This document shows positions 1-8,119 of a DNA stretch of 64,000 bases, in pieces. Every line of letters starts with the position of its first letter. Within the stretch, counting starts at the first letter, position 1. The DNA comes from Gemmatimonadota bacterium. GTDB lineage: Bacteria; GCA-2686955. Position numbers and translations under genes: made by a program. Location: contig NYZA01000143.1 of assembly GCA_002686955.1 (NCBI GenBank), positions 1 through 64,000 on the forward strand, in the 5' to 3' direction. The notes below the pieces were generated by a model, which was not told the origin of the DNA, did no database searches, and worked only from the letters and a program-made list of their open reading frames with translations.

Positions 1-105
1 AGTCGGCCGGCTCTCGGTTGCGAGATTGTTGTCAAGCGCTTTGTTTTTGTGATGTTTCGCCTGTGGAGAGTGCTGGGAATCGCCCGCGGGCTCTGATCGG
101 TTACA

Positions 106-393
106 CTAGATGCGCCGCAAGTGTCTTGCCAGCAAACACTTGCGGCGCGTTTTTCGTTGGAAAAACTCGAGCTGGGCGGGCATGCGCTCGGCTGCCGAGG
201 GCGTTTTTCCAAGGTAGCATTCCATCCTCTCGAACTGCTTGTCGGTGATTTTCAGGATCCGAACGCTCCCCTCGGGAGGAAGCCAGCTCTTGACACGTGC
301 GAGGTGAACCGCGTTCAAGAGAGCCGCCTGATTGCGAATCTTGGCCTGCACGATCCGCTGCCACAGCCGTTTGCGCAGCGGACGGGACTCAGA
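106..393 (-). pseudogene. Relic of a type II CRISPR adaptation module: cas1 C-terminus joined in frame to cas2 C-terminus
   Basis: On the minus strand an open frame reads PLRKRLWQRIVQAKIRNQAA (about 388 down to 328). This resembles the end of type II Cas1 proteins (pattern PLKKxLWQxIVxAKIxNQA). It runs without a stop into HLARVKSWLPPEGSVRILKI and then TDKQFERM..YLGK..MPAQLEFF, which resembles the C-terminal half of type II Cas2. The Cas1 end, the Cas2 start codon and the Cas2 N-terminal half with its catalytic Asp are missing, so neither enzyme can work. The frame reads on through the hairpin at 112-148 before its TAG at 106-108. No cas9 or repeat array lies in the window. The family assignment is from remembered motifs and has not been checked by search. 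Confidence 0.6.
112..154 (+). terminator. Rho-independent terminator hairpin
   Basis: A perfect 13-bp stem (GCGCCGCAAGTGT at 112-124 with its complement at 136-148) encloses an 11-nt loop and is followed by a T-run (150-154) on the plus strand. It would end a plus-strand transcript entering from before the window. It also underlies the frayed 3' end of the cas relic on the other strand. I see no coding region or clear anti-repeat in bases 1-105. Confidence 0.7.
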
Positions 394-400
394 TCCGCAG

Positions 401-455
401 GCTCTGGGGCCCTCGCGCGAGCGGGGGCCTCAACCGTTTTCGTGCCGCGCTCGCC
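401..455 (+). repeat. Hairpin-forming interspersed repeat, copy 1
   Basis: This 55-bp stretch is largely identical to 1831-1884; both share GCGCGAGCGGGGGCCTCAAC. Each copy contains a GC-rich imperfect inverted repeat around the GCGCGAGC loop. The two copies lie on either side of the AAA/DUF4143 gene. Bases 456-626 between this copy and the gene show no other recognisable feature. Confidence 0.6.
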
Positions 456-626
456 ACCGCTGCCCAGTGGTCACCGGCTGGGCTCTCCGAAGCTGAAACG
501 GTACCGATCGATCCCGCCGAAGAAGCGCGTCCCGCGAGCTCTCATGGAGATCGAGATCGACGCAAGACACAAGAAACATGAATCTTCGGACTTGTGCTCC
601 GAGATTTCATGGCTTAACTTGCTTCC

Positions 627-1808
627 ATGATTCCCCGCCCCGTCCATCTTTCCCGCCTGGAGACCGCGCTAGCCCGGTCGCCGGTCACCGCGCTCTTGGG
701 TCCTCGCCAGTGCGGCAAGACGACCTTGGCCCGCCAGATCGCCGAGCAGCATGGGGCCGACTACTACGACCTCGAGTCGATGCAAGATAGTCAGCGGCTG
801 CGGAATCCCGAGCGTGCGCTGGAGCAAGCGGAGGATTTGGTCGTCATTGATGAGATTCAGCGTCTTCCTCACCTCTTCGAAGTGTTGCGTGTCGTCGTTG
901 ATCGTTCAAATGGGGGGGCGCGCTTCCTCATTCTCGGAAGCGCTGCGCCGAATCTGGTTCGCGAGGTCTCTGAGACCTTGGCGGGGCGAGTGGAGTTCGT
1001 TGATCTCACTGGATTCGATCTTGCGGAGGTCGGTCAGAAGAAGGGCTACGATCTCTGGGTGCGCGGTGGGTTTCCTAGATCGTTCCTGGCGGCAAGCAAC
1101 GACGACAGTTTTGCGTGGCGAGAAGGCTTCGTTCGTACCTTCCTCGAACGAGATATCCCTGAGCTCGGCTTGTCCGTCCCGCCAACGGCCATGCGACGCT
1201 TCTGGACCATGCTCGCACACTGTCATGGACAGGTCTGGAATGCCTCACGGATTGGACGATCGATGGGCTTGAGTGACAAGACGGTGCGTCGCTACTTGGA
1301 TCTGCTGACCGGTACGTATATGGTGCGCCAGCTCGATCCCTGGTTTGAGAACCTCAGAAAGCGCCAGGTCAAGTCCCCGAAAATCTACCTTCGTGATAGC
1401 GGAGTCCTTCATCACTTGCTCGCACTGCCCGACTATCACGGCTTGATCGGGCATCCCGCAGTCGGCGCGTCGTGGGAGGGCTTCGCGTTGGAACAACTGT
1501 TGCAGGTGCTTCGGCCCGCCCCGTCCTACTTCTGGTCAACCCATCAAGGCGCCGAGCTCGATCTTCTGGTGGTCTGGCGCGGAAAGCGCTTCGGATTCGA
1601 GCTCAAGTTCGCCGAGGCGCCGAAGACCACGAAGTCGATGCGCATAGCCATCGAGGATCTTGCTTTGCAGCATCTTTGGATTGTGCATCCCGGCCGTCAT
1701 GCCTATGAGGTCGATGAGCACATGTCGGTGCTGCCGGTGGAGGCGGTGCCACAGCTTTCCGCGGAGCTCGAAGCCAGATCGGGATTGGGCTCGGATCGAT
1801 CCGGGTAG
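627..1808 (+). CDS. AAA+ ATPase with C-terminal DUF4143 domain
   Basis: The 393-residue protein has a Walker A motif near residue 27 (GPRQCGKTT) and a Walker B-like VVIDEIQRLP near residue 72. A C-terminal half with the FELKFA motif follows. This is the usual two-domain layout and length of the widespread ATP-binding protein/DUF4143 family, whose C-terminal half resembles a nuclease fold. Cellular function in this family is poorly known; a defence or mobile-element role has been suspected. The gene stands alone, flanked by two copies of a hairpin repeat. The start is the ATG that gives MIPRPVHLSRL, normal for the family. Confidence 0.9.
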   Translation: MIPRPVHLSRLETALARSPVTALLGPRQCGKTTLARQIAEQHGADYYDLESMQDSQRLRNPERALEQAEDLVVIDEIQRLPHLFEVLRVVVDRSNGGARFLILGSAAPNLVREVSETLAGRVEFVDLTGFDLAEVGQKKGYDLWVRGGFPRSFLAASNDDSFAWREGFVRTFLERDIPELGLSVPPTAMRRFWTMLAHCHGQVWNASRIGRSMGLSDKTVRRYLDLLTGTYMVRQLDPWFENLRKRQVKSPKIYLRDSGVLHHLLALPDYHGLIGHPAVGASWEGFALEQLLQVLRPAPSYFWSTHQGAELDLLVVWRGKRFGFELKFAEAPKTTKSMRIAIEDLALQHLWIVHPGRHAYEVDEHMSVLPVEAVPQLSAELEARSGLGSDRSG

Positions 1809-2174
1809 CCTCTCGGTGGCCGGCCCCTGGGCTCTGAGGCCCCGCGCGAGCGGGGGCCTCAACCGTTCTCACTCCGCGCTCGCCAACATGGTCCCGCGCA
1901 CCATCGCCCCCTTTGTGGGGCGCGCCGAGCCAATCCGCATCGAGAGCAGAGAGGGCGTCGCGTTCGGGCTGAGCGGATCGACGGGGCGTGCCTGGCGCAG
2001 GAATCACGGATTTCGGCGAGTCAATGCTCAGTCCCCACCCTCTTCGACTTCGGTCGTCGGAGAGTGGGCCGCCCCCCCTCGCTGGCATTCCCCGAACATC
2101 CCCTCTATATTCCGGAGGTTGCTTCCCCCGGCCCCTAGCCCGCCACAAACGACGAACCTCGACTGGAGTCCCCC
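1809..2174. other. Intergenic stretch with repeat copy 2
   Basis: This 366-bp gap holds the second hairpin repeat (1831-1884). The rest, 1885-2174, shows no convincing gene on either strand; short open frames have low-complexity Arg/Pro/Ser composition typical of GC-rich non-coding DNA. The last 40 bp presumably contain the promoter of the sulfotransferase-like gene, but I see no clear -35/-10 pair. Confidence 0.5.
1831..1884 (+). repeat. Hairpin-forming interspersed repeat, copy 2
   Basis: Direct-repeat partner of 401-455. Here the stem is nearly perfect: GAGGCCCC pairs with GGGGCCTC around a GCGCGAGCG loop. It starts 22 bp after the stop of the AAA gene and could double as its terminator, although no T-run follows. 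Confidence 0.6.
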
Positions 2175-2792
2175 GTGGCCTCAGGTTTGACCTCATTCAT
2201 CCGCAAGATCCGCTTCGGCGATCCCGTGATCATCGTCTCAGGCTTGCCGCGATCGGGCACGTCGATGTGCATGAAGATGCTCGACGCGGCGGAGATTCCG
2301 ATCGTACAGGACGGGATTCGCGAGGCCGATGAGGACAATCCCAAGGGGTACTACGAGTACGAAAAGGTGAAGGACCTCGACAAGGGTGGCGACAATAGCT
2401 GGATCTCCGAGGCACGGGGCAAGGTCGTCAAGATCATCTCATTCCTACTCCCTCACCTGCCGCCCGAAAACAACTACAAGATCGTGTTCATGGGCAGGAA
2501 CATCGACGAGATTCTGGCGTCGCAGAACAAGATGTTGGTGCGGCGGGGCGAGCCGACCGATACGACGGCCGATGAGAAAATGAAGAAGCTCTATTCCGAT
2601 CACCTGATCAAGGTGAGGTCGATGCTCCGCTATCGCGACGAGATGGACTCGATCGTGATCCAGTACAACGACGTCCTGACCGATCCGCGCCCGCAAGCCG
2701 AGCAAATGAACGGGTTTCTAGGCGGTCAGTACGATGTAGAGCGAATGCTCTCGGTCGTCGACAAGAATCTGTACCGAAATCGGGCGTCGTAG
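2175..2792 (+). CDS. P-loop sulfotransferase-family protein
   Basis: The 205-residue protein begins with a beta-strand and a P-loop-like 5'-PSB motif, IVSGLPRSGTSMCMKML (residues 19-35), as in PAPS-dependent sulfotransferases. A later IVFMGRNIDEILASQ segment fits the 3'-phosphate-binding RNP/Arg region of these folds. It is shorter than classical sulfotransferases (about 250-300 residues) and close to the small bacterial sulfotransferase-family proteins of unknown substrate. There is no signal peptide. It converges on the gene at 2808 with a 15-bp gap. Substrate cannot be inferred; no PAPS-making gene adjoins it. Confidence 0.7.
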   Translation: MASGLTSFIRKIRFGDPVIIVSGLPRSGTSMCMKMLDAAEIPIVQDGIREADEDNPKGYYEYEKVKDLDKGGDNSWISEARGKVVKIISFLLPHLPPENNYKIVFMGRNIDEILASQNKMLVRRGEPTDTTADEKMKKLYSDHLIKVRSMLRYRDEMDSIVIQYNDVLTDPRPQAEQMNGFLGGQYDVERMLSVVDKNLYRNRAS

Positions 2793-2807
2793 AGGCGCCC
2801 GTCGAAG

Positions 2808-4361
2808 TCACTCCGTCGGCGCGATCGTCGAGTAGAACGAGAGATAGTCTTCGTTCACACCATCGTTGATCACTGCCGCGGGCGTGATCTCGAAACCGTA
2901 AATGAGCGGCACTTTGAATGCATCGAGCGTCAGGAAGATCAAGGGGACGATCTGCTTGAGCAAGAAGGGGAGCACCATCTCAATAATCGGATCGTTGAGG
3001 TCGACCAAGGGCTCCTCTTCGATCACAATTGTCGACTCGAAGTAGTCCGACATGAGCAGCTTGAGCAGTCCATCCAGGCGGACCCGCACGAGAAAGTCGG
3101 CGTCGGCGGTCACTGCAACCACCAACGCTCTTGTTGGGGTCCCGTCGATGTCGACCCAGAGCGTGAGCTCGGTCTCTTGCAGGAACATCTCGAGCTGCCC
3201 GACCAGAACTCCCGTCGTCTCGCCGATAACCGTGTAGGGAGCGGCGCGGGGAACCATCGTCACACCGGTCTCCGCGTCGGGGGCGATCGCATAGAGCTCG
3301 GGGAAGAAGAGCTGCAGGTCGGTGGTCGTGAAATCCCATGGAACGCCGTAGATCTCTTCGGAGTTCTCGTCCAAGACGATGCAGAAGGCGCCGGAATCGA
3401 AACCGGAATACAGGAATTCGTTGAGTGCATCGTCGGAGATAGAGACGGCGAAATCGTAGGGGTCGTTCGTCCCTGGAATCGTCGCTCCGAATGCGGGGGG
3501 TGTGTTGGGTGTGTAGAGGAATTCGTCGACTTGGGGGCCGCAAGGCGCGGTCCTGGAGTAGATGCGCCCCTCTTCCGACATTGTTACGCCCGAGCTGTTC
3601 TCGACGATCGCGTCGGGACGGAGATCCATTCCGAAGGGCACATCGAAGACCGAGAAATCTGTCTCGATCTCGAGATCGAGGAAGAACTCATCGATGTTCT
3701 CGGGGATGTCGACCCAGAGCGACTCTTCGACCATCAGCTCGAGCTCATCCTCGAGTGACTCTTGTAGGATATCGGCGATGATGTCGATGATGAAACACCA
3801 GTATTCCGTGTCGTACTGATACCCTTCAATCGAGGCGTTGACCCAGTTCATCGTGGTCTTCGCGTGTCCCCCCACGACATCGATCGAGCCCTGGCCTTCG
3901 GCGACTACGCGGTCGATGGTGATCACCGATGTGCAATCGTAGGTATCTAGACAGAGCGCTCCTTTTCCGTCCAACACGAATTGCATCTCGAGATTAGTGA
4001 TCTCGAAACTGGCGAAGACCGAATTCGCGCGACTGTCGATCGCGAGGATCGGTTGATCGAAGGTGACCCAGTCGACATGATCGATGTAGGCGGTGTAGGC
4101 GATCCAGCACCCCTCGTCGAAGATCTCCATGTTGTTGATCGAAAGGATCTCCGCTTCGAGCTCGTCGCCCAGGATCGGCTCAAGCTCCTCGGCGGCAATC
4201 TGGAAGGCCGAATCTTGCACGCGAGCGACGAGGCCGGAGGGGATCCACGACCCGCGCGGCGCGGCGACTCTGGACAGAGTGTCGGCGAACGCTTGCGTCG
4301 TTCCGAAGGAAAGACCGAGCGCGGTCGTGAGGAAGGGCAGAGATCGAATGGGGCGCTGCAT
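2808..4361 (-). CDS. Secreted protein, probable TULIP (BPI/LBP-like) lipid-binding fold
   Basis: The 517-residue protein starts with a Sec signal peptide ending near QAFA (residue 26). Very acidic, alternating amphipathic beta-strand sequence follows. The second half resembles the C-terminal domain of BPI/LBP/CETP proteins. It has SISDDALNEFLYSGFDSGAF, then FFPELYAI with a Pro-rich turn, long hydrophobic strands, a FLLKQIVPLIFL helix and a closing FKVPLIYGFEI segment. This order (ISDxxLNxxLY, FPELY, helix, VPLPxGFxI) is what I expect of a tubular lipid-binding protein, probably carrying lipids or binding hydrophobic ligands in the periplasm. The assignment is structural inference from motif order, not a family hit. 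It is divergent from the GH13 gene, 74 bp apart. Confidence 0.5.
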   Translation of the reverse strand: MQRPIRSLPFLTTALGLSFGTTQAFADTLSRVAAPRGSWIPSGLVARVQDSAFQIAAEELEPILGDELEAEILSINNMEIFDEGCWIAYTAYIDHVDWVTFDQPILAIDSRANSVFASFEITNLEMQFVLDGKGALCLDTYDCTSVITIDRVVAEGQGSIDVVGGHAKTTMNWVNASIEGYQYDTEYWCFIIDIIADILQESLEDELELMVEESLWVDIPENIDEFFLDLEIETDFSVFDVPFGMDLRPDAIVENSSGVTMSEEGRIYSRTAPCGPQVDEFLYTPNTPPAFGATIPGTNDPYDFAVSISDDALNEFLYSGFDSGAFCIVLDENSEEIYGVPWDFTTTDLQLFFPELYAIAPDAETGVTMVPRAAPYTVIGETTGVLVGQLEMFLQETELTLWVDIDGTPTRALVVAVTADADFLVRVRLDGLLKLLMSDYFESTIVIEEEPLVDLNDPIIEMVLPFLLKQIVPLIFLTLDAFKVPLIYGFEITPAAVINDGVNEDYLSFYSTIAPTE

Positions 4362-4435
4362 ATGGAGACTCCGTTTCGTGAGATCTAGCGCTCAGGATAA
4401 CCCTGGGGCAAGCGAAAGGTGGCTATCCTCTTCGC

Positions 4436-6376
4436 ATGAGTTTGAAGGAACTTGCGCGAGCCTTCGAACGTGTGCCGCGCTCTCTGCGTTTCGCCCCCTA
4501 TCACCTTCCGATGCGCTGGGTGGGGGATTGCGACGATGGGGGAGGCGCGCCGGTGCCGGTCGATCCGGTTTGCTTCTATCGAGACCGACTGGACTCGCTC
4601 CCTTCGCGGCCGAGGCAACGGCGATTGGACCGGGACTGGAGCCGGCGGGCGGTCGTCTACAACCTCTTCGTGCGGGGTGGGGCGGGCTTCGACCACGATG
4701 ACGATGGGGAGATCGGTGGCGCGCCGGGAGATCCGACCCTCAACGGGGACGGGCATCGCGAGACAGGCACCTTTTTGAAGGCGATCGCGATTCTGCCCCA
4801 TATCGCGCGGATGGGGGTGAACACGCTGCACCTGCTTCCGGTCACGGCCATCGGGGAGAGCGGACGCAAGGGGGAGCTCGGCTCGCCCTATGCGATCCGC
4901 AATCTCGAGCGCCTGGAACCGACCCTGGCCGACCCGATCCTGGGAGATCTTCCGATCGAGGCGCAGTTCGCCGCGCTGACCGAAGCGGCGCATCGAATCG
5001 GAATCCGGATCGTGCTGGAATTCGTGTTCCGCACGGCATCGCTCGACTCCGACTGGATCGAGGAGCACCCCGAATGGTTCTATTGGATCGATCGCCGGGT
5101 GCCGAATCGGGGTGCCGCGACGGCCGACCCGTCGCAGGGATTCGGCGCACCGCTCTTCGGGCGGCGCGAGCTCGACGAGATCGCCGAGGCGGTGACCGGG
5201 CCCCGAGGAGAAGGGCCGCTGGTGGGTGCCGCGCTGGCCAAGCGCTTGAGGGCCGGGAAGGGGCGCCTGCACCCTCCGCCGGCACGATATCGAGACTGGT
5301 TCGCCGCACCGCCGAAGCGGGTCGCGCAGGGGATCGACTCGGAGATCGTCGGTTTCGGCGATGAGAAGGAGCTCCGTGTTCCGCCCGCCTTCGCCGATTG
5401 GCCCCCCGACGACAATCAGCCGCCCTGGACCGATGTCACCTACGTGCGGATGTACGAGTCGGACGAGTTCAACTACATGGCGTACAACACCTTGCGCGCC
5501 TACGATCCGGATCTGGCCCGCTCCCGGAACGAGCTGCGTCCCCTTTGGAATCGGATCAGCCGTGTCGTGCCCGACTACCAGAGTCGATACGGGATCGACG
5601 GCGTGATGATCGATATGGGGCATTCGCTTCCGGCGCGCCTGCTCGCTGCGATCGTCTCGCGGGCACGAGCGGTCGACCCCACGGTCGCCTTTTGGGAGGA
5701 GTGCTTCACGGTGCGCCGGCAGAGCGCGGCGGCCGGATACGACGCCACTGTCGGCGAGCTGATCTTCACCGCCCACCGCCCCGAAAGCTTCCGAGCGCTG
5801 TTGCGCCAGCTGCGGCGTCCCGTTCCCTTGAGCTTCTTCGCAACGCTCGAGAACCACAACACGCCGCGCGCGGCAGACCGCCCGGCTGGGATCGAGGTCG
5901 GTTTCGCCGCATGGGCCCTCTCGGTCTTCCTGCCGGGCGCAATCCCCTTTATTCACGGGGGTTTCGAGCTGGCCGACACGGTTCCCATCAACACGGGGCT
6001 CGATTTCAGCGACGCGGATCTACTGCGATGGCGCGACCGCCCCCTCGCCCTCTTCGACCGCGCGGCGCTGCCCTGGAATCGGGCCGGCGACCTCCCCGAA
6101 GAGATCGCGAAAGTGCTCGAGCTACGCGCCCGAATCGCTCCCGCGCTGGCCGGCGGAGAGCGGCCACCGATCGAAGATGTCGACGGCCTGGGGAGAGGCG
6201 CGGTGGCGTTCCGAGTCGATGGAGGAGCCGGTAAGCTCTTGTTGGCAGCGTCGTTGGACGATCAGGAATCGGCCCTGATTCCGGATTGCGAGGGGGTCGA
6301 TCTGTGGACCGGAGCGAGAATCGACGGTTGCGCGGCGCTGCTCGGCCCTGGAAAATGGATGATTGTCCGACAATGA
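4436..6376 (+). CDS. GH13 alpha-amylase family glycoside hydrolase/transferase
   Basis: The 646-residue protein has an N-terminal beta-rich part, then an (alpha/beta)8 barrel with family GH13 landmarks. These are IARMGVNTLHLLPV, GSPYAIRN, an HPEWFYWIDRR segment recalling GlgE-type maltosyltransferases, and IDGVMIDMGHS with Asp393 as probable nucleophile. FWEEC contains the probable acid/base Glu421, and LENHNTPRA is region IV. Two landmarks are unusual. Region I reads LEFVFRTAS instead of the DxVxNH pattern, and the third catalytic Asp is Asn475 (NHN rather than NHD). It may be a transferase of an atypical subfamily or have altered activity. There is no signal peptide, so it acts in the cytoplasm, probably on alpha-glucans. 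Confidence 0.8.
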   Translation: MSLKELARAFERVPRSLRFAPYHLPMRWVGDCDDGGGAPVPVDPVCFYRDRLDSLPSRPRQRRLDRDWSRRAVVYNLFVRGGAGFDHDDDGEIGGAPGDPTLNGDGHRETGTFLKAIAILPHIARMGVNTLHLLPVTAIGESGRKGELGSPYAIRNLERLEPTLADPILGDLPIEAQFAALTEAAHRIGIRIVLEFVFRTASLDSDWIEEHPEWFYWIDRRVPNRGAATADPSQGFGAPLFGRRELDEIAEAVTGPRGEGPLVGAALAKRLRAGKGRLHPPPARYRDWFAAPPKRVAQGIDSEIVGFGDEKELRVPPAFADWPPDDNQPPWTDVTYVRMYESDEFNYMAYNTLRAYDPDLARSRNELRPLWNRISRVVPDYQSRYGIDGVMIDMGHSLPARLLAAIVSRARAVDPTVAFWEECFTVRRQSAAAGYDATVGELIFTAHRPESFRALLRQLRRPVPLSFFATLENHNTPRAADRPAGIEVGFAAWALSVFLPGAIPFIHGGFELADTVPINTGLDFSDADLLRWRDRPLALFDRAALPWNRAGDLPEEIAKVLELRARIAPALAGGERPPIEDVDGLGRGAVAFRVDGGAGKLLLAASLDDQESALIPDCEGVDLWTGARIDGCAALLGPGKWMIVRQ

Positions 6377-6479
6377 GGTGCAAATCTGAGAAGAAGCTCC
6401 CAGCACACACTGCGGGAGCTCGCCAAGAAAGCCGATAGGATTCGTGGGAGAAGGCGACGGCGTCCCGGTCGCTGACAAC

Positions 6480-7121
6480 ATGGATCCCCCCATGCAGATC
6501 ATCATTGCCGACGACGACGCGATCATTCGCAAGATACTCCAAAGATTCGTGGAGGACTGGGGGCACGAGCCTTTGGTGGCCGAAGATGGCGGCGAGGCGT
6601 GGCGGATCATTCAGAAATACCACGAGCCGTTGCTTCTGATCCTGGATTGGATGATGCCGGTGCTGGATGGTCCGGAGCTCTGTAGGCGGATCCGCGCGGC
6701 GGAGCAGCTCGAAGGCAGCTACATCCTCCTCCTCACCTCGCGCGAAGAATCGAAAGACCTTATCACCGGTCTCGAGGCCGGCGCAGACGACTACGTCAAG
6801 AAACCGTTCCAGTCCGCGGAGCTCAAAGCACGGGTCGAGGTCGGGGCCAGGGTCGTCGGGCTCAAGCGCAAGCTGGAGGCGCGCGTCGAGGAGCTGCGCC
6901 GGGCGCTCGAGGAGGTCGATCAGCTTCAAGGGCTGATTCCGATCTGCGCCTACTGCAAGAGGATCCGCGACGACGATAACTTCTGGCAGGGGGTCGAATT
7001 GTACGTCGGGGCACGCTCCGGCGCCGAGTTCAGCCACGGAATCTGCCCGGAATGTCACACGACACACGTCAAGCCGCAGCTGGAAAAGCTCATGCAGGCC
7101 AAGAAGGGCGACGGCGCGTAG
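6480..7121 (+). CDS. Response regulator: receiver domain plus C-terminal Cys-pair (CAYCK...CPEC) domain
   Basis: A CheY-like receiver occupies residues about 5-125: acidic pocket ADDDA, phospho-acceptor in LILDWMMP, LTSR, and Lys in VKKPF. A coiled linker (VVGLKRKLEARVEELRRALEEV) leads to a short C-terminal domain, IPICAYCKRIRDD followed by FSHGICPECHTTH. The two Cys pairs probably bind a metal; this module is common at the ends of environmental receiver and sensor proteins but has no settled function. There is no DNA-binding domain. Start is uncertain: ATG at 6480 or 6492 are both possible and neither has a strong ribosome site. No partner kinase is adjacent. Confidence 0.85.
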   Translation: MDPPMQIIIADDDAIIRKILQRFVEDWGHEPLVAEDGGEAWRIIQKYHEPLLLILDWMMPVLDGPELCRRIRAAEQLEGSYILLLTSREESKDLITGLEAGADDYVKKPFQSAELKARVEVGARVVGLKRKLEARVEELRRALEEVDQLQGLIPICAYCKRIRDDDNFWQGVELYVGARSGAEFSHGICPECHTTHVKPQLEKLMQAKKGDGA

Positions 7122-7150
7122 CGACGAGCGCTCTGCCTCGGCGCTCGGGC

Positions 7151-8119
7151 TCAGCGCTCAGCGCTTGCTTCCACGAAAACCTCCAGAGCGGGCCAGGGAT
7201 CCACGACCGTGCGGAGCAGGCGCATCGCCGGGACCGCGAAATGCGCGAAGTTCGGGCGGGCGCAATGTCGCGAGAGGTAAGCGAAGGCGCCGAGCGCTTG
7301 GAAGAGGCGTTGCACCACGGTTGCCTTCAGAAGTCGCTCGTCCAGCGCCGTGCCCTTCCAGCCCGCGAGCAGCGAGGCCCGCTCGGGCGCGCTCATCTCG
7401 ACATAGGGATCCCATAGGAGCGAGGCGAGATCGTAGGCGGCGGGGCCGCGACGCATCCCGGCCCAATCCAGGATCGCGACGGCGTTGTCTCGCCCGATGT
7501 GTAGATTCGTGGACTGATAATCGCGGTGCATGGTGGTCTGTGGACCGTCGAAAAGTGTCGCCGACAGATCTTCCAGCGCCTCGTCCACACCGGATCCCCG
7601 ATTGCGGCGGCCGAGAACCCCGAAAAAATGATGCGTGATCCCGTACCATGTTTCCCATCTCAGATCGTCGCGCGAGAAGGGCGGCAAAGCGGCGGATGGC
7701 AGCGTCACTTTTTGCAGTTCCGCGAGCGCGTCCAGCGCGGCCTCGTAGCCCACGAGCGCGCGCCGATCGAGCGTCCCCCCCGGCAGCGGATCGGGCGGGG
7801 GAGCGGCGCCGGCCGGCCCCAGATGACCCCGGGCAACCGAGAGCAGAGAATCGTCGCCGACATCCTCGTGCAGGGCGAGTCCCGCGCGTCGATCCCAGGC
7901 GATCAGCGCCGGCACCGGAACCCCGGCCTCGTGCAGCGCCCCGCCGATATCGATGATCCGCCGCAGCTCCGCGCCGTCGGGAGTGTGGCTGAGAACTCCC
8001 GCCTCCGTACGCCAGAAGCGCCGATTCGAGCCCGCGCCGTGCAGCGCGCGCATCCCTCCCTCGCAATGAGCGCGCAGAAAGCGATCGGCCCCGCCGGGAA
8101 GACCGCCCGGATCATTCAT
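7151..8119 (-). CDS. amgK: Aminoglycoside phosphotransferase-fold sugar kinase, probable anomeric MurNAc/GlcNAc kinase AmgK
   Basis: The 322-residue protein has the APH fold, with catalytic loop MHRDYQSTNLHIG and metal-binding AILDWAGMRRGPAAYDLASL. It starts at ATG 8117-8119 inside ATGAATGA, overlapping the murU stop, so the two are translationally coupled. AmgK phosphorylates C1 of N-acetylmuramic acid (and GlcNAc), giving MurNAc-1-phosphate for MurU in the recycling route that bypasses de novo UDP-MurNAc synthesis. The neighbours murU and namZ make this role much more likely than antibiotic phosphorylation. The operon reads from 10313 leftwards. Confidence 0.8.
   Translation of the reverse strand: MNDPGGLPGGADRFLRAHCEGGMRALHGAGSNRRFWRTEAGVLSHTPDGAELRRIIDIGGALHEAGVPVPALIAWDRRAGLALHEDVGDDSLLSVARGHLGPAGAAPPPDPLPGGTLDRRALVGYEAALDALAELQKVTLPSAALPPFSRDDLRWETWYGITHHFFGVLGRRNRGSGVDEALEDLSATLFDGPQTTMHRDYQSTNLHIGRDNAVAILDWAGMRRGPAAYDLASLLWDPYVEMSAPERASLLAGWKGTALDERLLKATVVQRLFQALGAFAYLSRHCARPNFAHFAVPAMRLLRTVVDPWPALEVFVEASAER

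Noticed and set aside
1-155. tracrRNA ending at the hairpin 112-148
   Set aside because: Position next to a type II cas relic and a terminator fit, but no CRISPR repeat is available to test an anti-repeat and I see no convincing one in bases 1-105. Kept only as a check in the cas finding.
401-1884. CRISPR repeats
   Set aside because: Only two copies 1.4 kb apart with a gene between them; no regular spacers.
7151-8119. Aminoglycoside resistance gene
   Set aside because: The APH fold is present, but overlap with murU and adjacency to namZ point to sugar-1-phosphate formation.
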